From Anaerolineae bacterium (lineage in GTDB: Bacteria > Chloroflexota > Anaerolineae > Aggregatilineales > UBA2796): a DNA stretch of 42,362 nucleotides. Shown piece by piece: positions 25,652 through 32,657 of the stretch. The DNA lies in NCBI GenBank assembly GCA_019637615.1, contig JAHBVJ010000047.1, positions 1 to 42,362 of the forward strand, given 5' to 3'. Position numbers and translations under genes: made by a program. The notes below the pieces were generated by a model that saw only the letters and a list, made by a program, of their open reading frames with translations, was not told the DNA's origin and did no database searches. Within the stretch, counting starts at the first letter, position 1. Each line of letters starts with the position of its first letter.

Positions 25652-26434
25652 ATGCCAGTGAAAACCATTCGTCGCCTGATATTTTCATTTTCCTTACTCG
25701 CCATCGCGATCTGTGTCCTGTTGTTGATGAACGTGACCGCGCCCAACCCCACCGGACGCCGCTATTCCAGCCGCAGTCCGCTGACGACCGGACAGGGCAA
25801 TGCTGGTCAGATCGGGCTGGATGCCGAGCAAATCCTCAGCGCCGATCTGCATTTGCCACGCAATGATGCGCCGGATCAGCGTCAATGTGTCTGCAACGCC
25901 GCCGGACAGGTCGATCCGAATGCCTGTCGTATCTGCTTGGTCAAGAGCGCCAACATCGATACCTACCGTCGTCCCGATTTCGTGGGCGAGCGCTTCATCG
26001 TGGAGTCCAAGAATGCGCGTGATGTCCTGTATGACAGCCGCGACGCTGACCAGATCGCGGACTTTGTGAGCGCTGCTAAGGAACTTGGCGCGCCACTATG
26101 GATTTTTACGCGGGTGAACACCAACTTCCCGCCCGATCTCGAACGGTTTGTCGAATCGACGGGCGGCGGCGTGGTGCCCTATTTCAGCGTGCCTGACTAC
26201 GTCGATCCGACCGATGCATTGGCGCGTGACTGGCTAGGTCGCATGGGGATCGTTGCCGTCGTCATGTTGGGACTCGAAGGAATGGCGATTCTGACTTCGC
26301 GTTCGCGTCCTGCCGCGCCGCCGCCATCCAACAAAGTACCCGTCCATCCCGTGACGCAAGCCAAAAACGCGGTAGATCGCGCCGAGCAAGCCCTTGACGA
26401 TCATCTGGAACGGGCGCGTCGCCGTCTTGATTAG
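25652..26434 (+). CDS. Membrane-anchored protein with Cys cluster and nuclease-like motif
   Basis: A protein of about 260 residues: an N-terminal membrane segment (RRLIFSFSLLAIAICVLLLMNV), a Cys-x-Cys-x10-Cys-x2-Cys cluster (QCVCNAAGQVDPNACRICL), and then PDFVGERFIVESKNARDVLY and DQIADFVSAAKELGAPLWIFTRV. A second membrane segment (WLGRMGIVAVVMLGLEGMAIL) and a charged helical tail follow. Asp, then Glu-Ser-Lys nine residues later, then Gln fits the restriction-endonuclease-like fold seen in polymorphic toxin domains. The topology puts this domain between two membrane segments. The start is uncertain: GTG 25628 and GTG 25658 are also in frame. Family not recognised. Confidence 0.65.
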   Translation: MPVKTIRRLIFSFSLLAIAICVLLLMNVTAPNPTGRRYSSRSPLTTGQGNAGQIGLDAEQILSADLHLPRNDAPDQRQCVCNAAGQVDPNACRICLVKSANIDTYRRPDFVGERFIVESKNARDVLYDSRDADQIADFVSAAKELGAPLWIFTRVNTNFPPDLERFVESTGGGVVPYFSVPDYVDPTDALARDWLGRMGIVAVVMLGLEGMAILTSRSRPAAPPPSNKVPVHPVTQAKNAVDRAEQALDDHLERARRRLD

Positions 26435-26457
26435 CCGTGCCCGCTGCGACTCCGCCA

Positions 26458-26486
26458 TTGACTGAGGCTGTCACAACCTGTATAAT
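26458..26486 (+). promoter_or_regulatory. Promoter of the rplU-rpmA operon
   Basis: TTGACT at 26458-26463, a 17-base spacer, and TATAAT at 26481-26486 form the best promoter in the window. The transcript would have a leader of about 110 bases before rplU. Confidence 0.8.
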
Positions 26487-26542
26487 ACCCTCTCGCTGGG
26501 TAAAATCCCGGCATTTTTCACGCATATCGCAACCAATTTTCC

Positions 26543-26574
26543 CCGCTGCCGCGCCCTGCTGCTGTGGACAGCGG
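26543..26574 (+). promoter_or_regulatory. Hairpin in the rplU leader
   Basis: CCGCTG (26543-26548) pairs with CAGCGG (26569-26574) in the untranslated leader between the promoter and rplU. Such leaders can carry autoregulatory structures for ribosomal protein L21, but this short stem alone does not show it. Confidence 0.3.
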
Positions 26575-26602
26575 CGAAAAGCGAAGATTGGAGAATCCAA
26601 GA

Positions 26603-26917
26603 GTGTACGCAATCATCAAGGCCGTCGGGCGGCAGTACAAAGTCGAACCCGGCAAAACGGTCGTTACCGAAAAGATGCCAGTTGAAGCGGGCGCAACCAT
26701 TGATTTGACCGAAGTGCTGCTCGTCGTCAACGACAACGGGTCTGCCGTCGTCGGTCAACCCACCGTCAAGGGTGCAGTTGTCCGTGCCACCGTGGTAGAG
26801 CAGTACCGTGGCGAAAAAGTGCTCGTATTCCACTACCGTGCCAAGCAGCGCATTCGCAAGCGTCGCGGGCATCGGCAGTCGCTTACCCGGCTGAAGATTG
26901 AAAGCATTAACGTCTAA
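26603..26917 (+). CDS. rplU: Large ribosomal subunit protein bL21
   Basis: A 104-residue bL21 protein. The N-terminus VYAIIKAVGRQYKVEPGKTVVTEKM and the C-terminal FHYRAKQRIRKRRGHRQSLTRLKIESI are diagnostic. bL21 binds 23S rRNA domain I near bL20. The start is the GTG at 26603, because family members start at M-Y-A-I-I-K; the frame continues upstream but only into the leader. GGAG occurs some 12 bases before. rpmA follows after 23 bases, the almost universal gene order. Confidence 0.96.
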   Translation: MYAIIKAVGRQYKVEPGKTVVTEKMPVEAGATIDLTEVLLVVNDNGSAVVGQPTVKGAVVRATVVEQYRGEKVLVFHYRAKQRIRKRRGHRQSLTRLKIESINV

Positions 26918-26940
26918 CTTTTTAAGAGAGGAATCGCCTC

Positions 26941-27222
26941 ATGGCTCACAAAAAGGGTGGCGGCTCCAGCCGCAACGGTCGTGAAAGTAATGCGCAGCGC
27001 CTCGGCATCAAGCGCTTTGGCGGCGAGCAAGTGATCCCCGGCAACATTTTGGTGCGTCAGCACGGCAACAAGTTCTATCCCGGTGTTGGTACCAACATTG
27101 GCAAGGACTACACCATTTACGCCGTGTCTGAAGGCTATGTGACGTTCGAATATGCACGCGGTGGCAAGAAAGTCATTGCCGTGCGCCCCGAACCCACTAC
27201 GCCAGCCAACGCCGAGAACTAA
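26941..27222 (+). CDS. rpmA: Large ribosomal subunit protein bL27
   Basis: A 93-residue bL27 protein, MAHKKGGGSSRNGRESNAQRLGIKRFGGEQV, with the standard core to about residue 85 and a short acidic tail. bL27's N-terminus reaches the peptidyl-transferase centre. Here the protein starts directly with M-A-H-K-K-G with no cleavable extension, as in Gram-negative-type bL27. GAGAGGA precedes the ATG. Same transcript as rplU, ended by a hairpin at 27240. Confidence 0.97.
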   Translation: MAHKKGGGSSRNGRESNAQRLGIKRFGGEQVIPGNILVRQHGNKFYPGVGTNIGKDYTIYAVSEGYVTFEYARGGKKVIAVRPEPTTPANAEN

Positions 27223-27239
27223 AGCTTTCTAAACTAACT

Positions 27240-27288
27240 GCGATCAGCCCGTATTGGTAAGACATCGCGGGTTGATCGCGTCTTTTGT
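27240..27288 (+). terminator. Terminator after rpmA
   Basis: GCGATCAGCCCG (27240-27251) pairs with CGGGTTGATCGC (27268-27279) with one G-U pair, followed by GTCTTTTGT. This is a fair intrinsic terminator separating rplU-rpmA from rpmE. Confidence 0.7.
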
Positions 27289-27362
27289 ATGTACACTGAA
27301 CCAAGCCGCAACGCTAACCTGCCCCATGGCTACGGTCCGTTGCGCATGTTGAGAGGAACCCC

Positions 27363-27821
27363 ATGAAGGAAAATATTCACCCCAAGTGGTATCCCGATGC
27401 CAAGGTTAGCTGCCAATGCGGCAGAACATGGACTGTCGGTTCCACCAGACCAACGCTTTCCGTTGACGTGTGCTCGAACTGCCATCCATTCTACACGGGC
27501 GAACAGCGCATCGTGGACACCGAGGGTCAGGTTGACCGCTTCATGAAGCGCCTTGAAGCCCGCGATAAGACCACGCCGGTGGTGGAAGTCGCGTCCGGCC
27601 CCGCCAATATTCCGCTGTCTGAACTCGGTCTAGGCCGTCAGTACATGGAATTGTTGGCGACCAATGGCGTAGCGACCGCACAAGATTTCATCGCCAAGCT
27701 GCAAGAAGGCGGCGACGATGCGATCCTCGATATTCGTGGCGTCGGTCGCAAGGTGCTCACGGACATCAAGAAGCGTCTGCGTTCGCGCGGTTTCGAACTG
27801 CCCGTCGCGCAAGCTGACTAA
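27363..27821 (+). CDS. rpmE: bL31 ribosomal protein fused to a helix-hairpin-helix domain
   Basis: A 152-residue protein, more than twice normal bL31 length. Residues 1-70 are a zinc-type bL31 (MKENIHPKWYPDAKVSCQCG) with ligands Cys17, Cys19, Cys37 and Cys40, and GEQRIVDTEGQVDRFMKRL. After a short linker, residues 84-145 form a helix-hairpin-helix unit: LGLGRQYMELLATNGVATAQDFI, then ILDIRGVGRKVLTDIKKRLRSRGF. This closely resembles the C-terminal domain of the RNA polymerase alpha subunit, where I-R-G-x-G-x-K-x-L-x-x-I-K is typical. The extra domain could bind nucleic acid or tie ribosome and transcription together. A strong terminator follows. Confidence 0.92.
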   Translation: MKENIHPKWYPDAKVSCQCGRTWTVGSTRPTLSVDVCSNCHPFYTGEQRIVDTEGQVDRFMKRLEARDKTTPVVEVASGPANIPLSELGLGRQYMELLATNGVATAQDFIAKLQEGGDDAILDIRGVGRKVLTDIKKRLRSRGFELPVAQAD

Positions 27822-27882
27822 TTCGCTATCCATCTAATTGAAGTGGTGTGCGGCGTCTCACCGCACGCCCTACAGTTAAGAG

Positions 27883-27909
27883 AACTCGGCTTTTCAGGCC
27901 GAGTTTTTT
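27883..27909 (+). terminator. Intrinsic terminator after rpmE
   Basis: AACTCGGC (27883-27890), a 7-base loop, GCCGAGTT (27898-27905), running into six T residues. An additional small hairpin, GTGCGG/CCGCAC, lies at 27848-27866. The rest of 27910-27999 shows nothing I can name. Confidence 0.88.
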
Positions 27910-27999
27910 GTTGTCTATTCACGGCACAGCCCGTTTAGAGAAATTGCAGGAATAGCACATCCCCTGATCGTGTCGCATGAGATCAGGGAATGCGGTAGG

Positions 28000-28911
28000 T
28001 TACTTGATCTGCTTGATGGCGGGCAAAACGTGCTGATCGACATCGGCTTCGGTAGCGGGCATCGGCACGTTGTTGAACAGATACCAGTGCTCCTCGTGCT
28101 CAACTGCCGCCCCCGGCGCGATGTTGGCGACTGGCCCCAACGACTCGACTTCGAGCATGTAATCATTGGTGAACATCTCGCCAGAGCAGCCGAGATCGGG
28201 GTAGGTCGCGCCCGCTTGATGCTTGAAGGTCTTGACGAACAGATTGCCGTTACGCGCGTAGGCCATCCAATTTTCGGTGATGGACATGCCGAATTTTTGC
28301 GAGGCGGTGCTGTTGTTATCCTGACGCAGCATGATGTAGTTATTGCCCCACGTCCAGCGCGGATCAGCCATGTAGGTGAAAGGCCATACGATGATGCGCG
28401 CGGCAGGCACCAGATCGCGCGGGTGGACGCCCTTGGGAGGCTGCGGGACGATGCCGACGCCGCCGCCCGCCATGACGGACAGTGCCCACGGTGCCAGCTC
28501 GACCGACCATTGATTGTGGTTGCGCAGCCGATGCAGCACGCGCACGCTGTTGCTCTCGCTGATCGTGATCTCGATCTCTTTCTGGATGCCTGTCGGCGGT
28601 TCGACGGCTTGTACCACCTTCAGGCCGTTAGCGCTGGTGGTGATGGTGAGGGGTTGGTTATCCGGATAATACGTGCGCACGGCGTCTTCGGGCGCGTGCC
28701 ACAAACGGTGACCGCCATACAACTGCCAATCATCGCCGCCGAGCTTGCCTTCTACGGCCTTATCTTGATAAAAGACGTTGTCACCGCCCACGAAGCCGAA
28801 GCGGATGATGCGCGGGCCGACATCTGCCGTCACCATGAGTTCTATTTGCTGGTTCGCCACGCGGTAGACGTTCGACCAACCGCCGTAACTGACTTTTTCT
28901 ACTGTCGCCAT
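28000..28911 (-). CDS. DUF4380 / aldose-epimerase-like protein
   Basis: A 303-residue beta-rich protein resembling galactose-mutarotase-fold proteins of the DUF4380 type. The opening is NQQIELMVTADVGPRIIRFGFVGGDNVFYQ (the usual V-G-P-R-I strand), then YGGHRLWHAPED, then LAPWALSVMAGGG, then a C-terminal HEEHWYLF. The His in GGHRLWH could be catalytic by analogy with mutarotases. No signal peptide. Specific substrate unknown. AGGAAAA lies before the ATG. It is divergent from the DUF72 gene. Confidence 0.8.
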   Translation of the reverse strand: MATVEKVSYGGWSNVYRVANQQIELMVTADVGPRIIRFGFVGGDNVFYQDKAVEGKLGGDDWQLYGGHRLWHAPEDAVRTYYPDNQPLTITTSANGLKVVQAVEPPTGIQKEIEITISESNSVRVLHRLRNHNQWSVELAPWALSVMAGGGVGIVPQPPKGVHPRDLVPAARIIVWPFTYMADPRWTWGNNYIMLRQDNNSTASQKFGMSITENWMAYARNGNLFVKTFKHQAGATYPDLGCSGEMFTNDYMLEVESLGPVANIAPGAAVEHEEHWYLFNNVPMPATEADVDQHVLPAIKQIK

Positions 28912-29056
28912 GAGTAAATTTTCCTATCCTGTCAAGAAGAAAAACAGAAAATTAACCTTACCACGCCAAGATAGGGTCTGCAATACACTAATTTCAAAAT
29001 CGCCCTGATGTTCGGGTAATGGTAAAATCTAGCAGGGAAAAGATTGAGTGAGAGCT

Positions 29057-30559
29057 ATGACAACCAAAGGCAAAAAGCCCGTTAAGCAAACACCCGCCAG
29101 CAACGCCAAAGCATCGCCCGTGAAGAATTCGGCACATAAGGCGAAGAAACGGGAGCAGCCGCCCGTACCCGAAACAGCGGTCACGCCCGTTGAAGAAGCC
29201 GCCCCTGCCAGCCGCCAGCCGCGCGGAAAGCAGACCGCCAAAGCACCGACACCCGCGAAAAGCACGAAGCGGGAGAAACCGACGAAGACATCCCCTACGC
29301 TTGAAACGCCATCACCCGAAGCGTCGGTGCCGGAAGTCCAAGCCGTGGTAGTGCCTGCTCCTGACGTGACGCCCGTTCAAGACGCGCCACCAGCGGAAAG
29401 CACGGGCAAAGGGAAAAAACGCGAAAAACCCACCGCTGAATCGAACGTGACCTCGGCGGACGGCGCGATCACGAGCGACAGGTTTCGGATCGGCTGCGCG
29501 ATCTGGGCCTATGATGGTTGGGCGGATGGCTTCTTCCCCAAAGGCACGCCCAAAGATAAGCGCCTGAACGCGTATGCGCAGCGCTTGACGGCGGTGGAGA
29601 TCAACAGCACGTTTTATGCCGTGCCAGCCGTGCCGATCATCAAGCGCTGGGCGGAAGAAGTGCCAGACGATTTCCGCTTTTGCCCGAAGTTCCCTAAAGC
29701 GATCAGCCATACCGCGCAGTTGGTCAACGTAGACGCGCAAACCGCCACCTTCATCGGGACGATGCGTGTGCTCGGCAGCAAACTTGGCCCCTTGATGCTG
29801 CAACTACCGCCGAGTTTCGGCCCGCTGCGGCTGCCAATTTTGCAGAAGTACCTTCAGAGTCTGCCCACCGATCTTGAGATCGCGGTGGAAGTGCGCCACC
29901 CCGACTGGTTCACCGAAGCGAATGCCGCCAAGCTGGATACCGTGCTGGCGGAGGTGAAGGCGGCGCGCGTCGTCTTTGATGTGCGTCCCGCGCACGAATC
30001 GCCCGATCCGAACAGCGCGCAGGAGAAAAAGCCGGATGTGCCGTTGGTGGCGGTGGCGACGCAAGCCTACGTCGTGGTGCGCTACATCGCGAGTCCCGTG
30101 CCCGCCGAGAATAAGCCATATATTGATGAATGGATACCGCGCCTCGCTGATTGGCTGAACGAAGGCCGACGCGTATATTTCTTCGTCCACTGTCCGGTGG
30201 AGGAACGTTCGCCCGAATTCGCCCGCGAAATATATCAGCGCCTCAGCAAGGCGGTCGCCCTGCCCGCGCTGCCGTGGGATGCGATCGAGGCACCGCCGGT
30301 GTATACGCAGCCAGCCATCGTGAGCCTTCCCGAAGCAGCCCCGGAGCCGACCGAGCCAGCACAAGAGGATGTTCTCGACCTAGCGCAACCGATAGTTGAG
30401 GCTGCTATCGAGCCGACGCCTGAGTCAGCGCCACCACGCAAGCCGAAGAAAGTGACGCGTAAGCCCTCCAAAGCGGCGGATGAGGCAGAAAAAGCACCGT
30501 CAGACGAAGCCGATCAGGCAGACAAGCCCGACAAGCCAGTCCAATTAACGCTGTTTTGA
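29057..30559 (+). CDS. DUF72 (YecE-like) protein with disordered tails and clamp-like C-terminus
   Basis: A DUF72 TIM-barrel-like domain (about residues 142-415: RIGCAIWAYDGWADGFFP, AVEINSTFYAVP, FRFCPKFPKAISH, LMLQLPPSFGP, AVEVRHPDWF, VYFFVHCP) with extra tails. The first 140 residues are Lys/Ala/Pro-rich and disordered. The last 90 are Glu/Lys/Pro-rich and end exactly in Val-Gln-Leu-Thr-Leu-Phe. Q-L-x-L-F at a flexible C-terminus is the consensus of beta sliding-clamp-binding motifs. DUF72 has no settled function. ATG 29057 is preferred to GTG 29048. The gene is convergent with ppa, 18 bases away. Confidence 0.87.
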   Translation: MTTKGKKPVKQTPASNAKASPVKNSAHKAKKREQPPVPETAVTPVEEAAPASRQPRGKQTAKAPTPAKSTKREKPTKTSPTLETPSPEASVPEVQAVVVPAPDVTPVQDAPPAESTGKGKKREKPTAESNVTSADGAITSDRFRIGCAIWAYDGWADGFFPKGTPKDKRLNAYAQRLTAVEINSTFYAVPAVPIIKRWAEEVPDDFRFCPKFPKAISHTAQLVNVDAQTATFIGTMRVLGSKLGPLMLQLPPSFGPLRLPILQKYLQSLPTDLEIAVEVRHPDWFTEANAAKLDTVLAEVKAARVVFDVRPAHESPDPNSAQEKKPDVPLVAVATQAYVVVRYIASPVPAENKPYIDEWIPRLADWLNEGRRVYFFVHCPVEERSPEFAREIYQRLSKAVALPALPWDAIEAPPVYTQPAIVSLPEAAPEPTEPAQEDVLDLAQPIVEAAIEPTPESAPPRKPKKVTRKPSKAADEAEKAPSDEADQADKPDKPVQLTLF

Positions 30560-30577
30560 GTAGCGTCCTTTGGCCTG

Positions 30578-31135
30578 TCACTTCTTGGGTTTTCCCTTGC
30601 GGCGCTTGCTGAGACTGCCTTTTTCTACCAGCTTGATCGCTTCCGCCACGCCTAGCCGCTCTTGAGGCTGGAACTGCTGATCTTCGGCGGCGAGGTAGGT
30701 ACGAAAGAAGTATTCGATCTCGTCCAGCAAATCAGCGCTGAGGTCAGCGATTGACTGGATGCGCTGATGATCCTGCGACTGCGCGGCGACTGCGATCAAG
30801 CGATCATTACGGAAGGCCGCGCCCTGCTTGGTCTGTTCCGCCTGAATCGCGCCGATCAGACGCGCCACGACCAGACAGCCGGGGAAGGTAGGCTCCTCCA
30901 TCAGCAGCAGCACATCCAGCGGATCGCCGTCCTTCCCTTTGGTGGAAGGGATGTAGCCAAAGTCAAACGGAAACGCGAGTCCGGCGGGCAGCACCTTCGC
31001 TAGGCTGAATAAGCCGAGTTTCGGATCGTACTTGTACTTATTTCGGCTGCCTTTGCGCGTCTCGACAATGACATGCAAATCGCCCGCGCTGTTGAAGGGC
31101 GGCAGACTCGCGAACGGTGATTTCTGGGACGGCAT
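30578..31135 (-). CDS. ppa: Inorganic pyrophosphatase (family I)
   Basis: A 185-residue soluble pyrophosphatase that hydrolyses PPi to phosphate. The family I signatures are VIVETRKGSRNKYKYD (with the active-site Glu and Lys/Arg), LAFPFDFGYIPSTKG, and the metal-binding DGDPLDVLLL, followed by PGCLVVARLIGAI. The C-terminal tail is basic (SLSKRRKGKPKK). The later YFFRTY region is shortened relative to E. coli Ppa, and the central D-x-K-x-x-D-x-K type motif is replaced by NDRLIAVAAQS. That variation is seen in many short homologues, but activity is likely rather than certain. GAGGTG precedes the ATG. Confidence 0.85.
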   Translation of the reverse strand: MPSQKSPFASLPPFNSAGDLHVIVETRKGSRNKYKYDPKLGLFSLAKVLPAGLAFPFDFGYIPSTKGKDGDPLDVLLLMEEPTFPGCLVVARLIGAIQAEQTKQGAAFRNDRLIAVAAQSQDHQRIQSIADLSADLLDEIEYFFRTYLAAEDQQFQPQERLGVAEAIKLVEKGSLSKRRKGKPKK

Positions 31136-31252
31136 GACTGCACCTCAGTGGATGATGAGCAGGCTCTATTATGCCCAACGCTGCCGCATCGGGCATCTAA
31201 TGCACACGTCGCGAAGGCGAACGGCGAGACTGTTAAACTGCGTGCTGCCCGC

Positions 31253-32032
31253 TTATCCTGCGCTGCCTGTCGTCCCATTGTCGCGGTTGAATGCCAGCGT
31301 GGTAGACGCAGTAATTTCGCCTGACTCCATCGACTTACGGAACCGATCTAGATCTTCCTGAATCTGGAGGCCGGGTTCTGTGCCAAACAGCGTAGCAATC
31401 ACTGCACCGAGCGGGCCACCGGGCGGATCGTACTTCAGCGAGACCTGCACTTCGGTGCTGCCTAATGAAGTGGGTTTGAACATCACCGTGCCTGCATTGG
31501 GGACGGGCGCACCCGGCAGCGAACGCCAACCGATGCGCTGGTTCGGTACATCGTTGATGATCTCGGCATCCCATTCGACGGTGGTACCTGCTGGTGCTTT
31601 GGCGACCCAATGGGAACGGTTGCCATTGAGCACAGTGACGCTTTCCAAATGGTGCATGATGCGCGGCAAATTTTCTAGATTGCGCCAGTACAGATACAGA
31701 TCGTTCGCGGATCGGTTCACGATGATGCTTTTATCCACACGGATACCTTTTTCGTGTGGGATGGTGACGTGCTCTGGCTTGGGGCGTGGCAGCGAACTGA
31801 GACCGAGCCGCGACGTGATATGGCAGTAGCCCGTCACCGCGCGGTAGCTGAGGTAGCTGCCCACCGCCAGCAGCAGCGGTCGGAGCGAAGCACGGCGCGT
31901 CACCCCAAATACGATGGTACTGATGCCACCGATCAACGAAACAACGCGTTCCGGCGTGCTGAGGTTGATCCGATGAGGACGTGGTGCCTGATCTGCGTAT
32001 GGTTGATATTGAAGCCCAACTTGATCAGCCAT
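31253..32032 (-). CDS. DUF2892-SRPBCC membrane-anchored protein
   Basis: A 259-residue protein joining an N-terminal two-helix membrane segment of the YgaP/DUF2892 type (LSTPERVVSLIGGISTIVFGVTRRASLRPLLLAVGSYLSYRAVTGYC) to a cytoplasmic SRPBCC/polyketide-cyclase domain (VDKSIIVNRSANDLYLYWRNLENLPRIMHHLESVTVL and later EVQVSLKYDPPGGPLGAV). This fusion is widespread and poorly understood. AGAGGA is placed well for the ATG. The 267 bases upstream (32033-32300) hold no gene other than the start region of the DUF6582 gene, and I see no clear promoter. Confidence 0.9.
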   Translation of the reverse strand: MADQVGLQYQPYADQAPRPHRINLSTPERVVSLIGGISTIVFGVTRRASLRPLLLAVGSYLSYRAVTGYCHITSRLGLSSLPRPKPEHVTIPHEKGIRVDKSIIVNRSANDLYLYWRNLENLPRIMHHLESVTVLNGNRSHWVAKAPAGTTVEWDAEIINDVPNQRIGWRSLPGAPVPNAGTVMFKPTSLGSTEVQVSLKYDPPGGPLGAVIATLFGTEPGLQIQEDLDRFRKSMESGEITASTTLAFNRDNGTTGSAG

Positions 32033-32300
32033 GAGTAATTCCTCTCTAATTCCACAGGATGTTGTAGGAGCGCGATGAATGGGCGGTGGATAAAGCGAGC
32101 CTATCGTTGCGGCAATGTTAGGCTGAAGCGCCTCAAAAAGTTCTAACTTCGTGCCGCGAGATGGTCACAGAGATCGCCCATTTAGGACATATTGAGCGCA
32201 GCCCATCTAATGTGATGATCGCCACGATCAGCCGCATGACCATCGTGGAACTTTCTCGAAAAGACCCCGATTTCAAGCGGGGAATGAGGAGAGAATCATC

Positions 32301-32549
32301 ATGACAAAGATTGACTTGCGTGACGATGTGAAACCCGACGAGGGCGAGCGTAAGTACGGTGATGTCGAGTTTGCCGATCCGGTGAACAACAAGTATCCCA
32401 TCGATACCGAGGATCACATCCGTGCGGCGTGGAGCTACATCAACCACAAGGATAACGCCGCCAAATATGACAAGGATGAGGTCGAGACGATCAAAAATCG
32501 GATCAAGCGGGCGGCGAAGAAACACGGTATTGCAATCAGCACCGACTAG
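32301..32549 (+). CDS. Small DUF6582-like protein
   Basis: An 82-residue acidic protein with YPIDTEDHIRAAWSYINHKDNAAKYDKDEVETIKNRIKRAAKKHGI, a pattern I know from DUF6582-type proteins, also found as a tail in phage prohead or stress-related proteins. GAGGAGAG lies before the ATG at the right distance. It is probably soluble, mostly helical. Its role is not known. It is convergent with the pcrA-like gene, with a long hairpin between. Confidence 0.78.
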   Translation: MTKIDLRDDVKPDEGERKYGDVEFADPVNNKYPIDTEDHIRAAWSYINHKDNAAKYDKDEVETIKNRIKRAAKKHGIAISTD

Positions 32550-32592
32550 TCGGCACGAGCGGTGAGACACATCACTAAACCGCCCGCTTCAC

Positions 32593-32650
32593 GGCAGCTG
32601 TGAAGTCCGCCGCGCTACCCTACTAGCCGCCGACGGACTTCACGGCTGCC
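32593..32650. terminator. Long stem-loop between convergent genes
   Basis: A 17-base stem (32593-32609 with 32634-32650), containing one G-U pair, around a 24-base loop. It begins GGCAGCTGTGAAGTCCG on the left. It is the longest stem in the window, between the DUF6582 and helicase genes, and has no T tract. Confidence 0.6.
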
Positions 32651-32657
32651 ATGTGGA

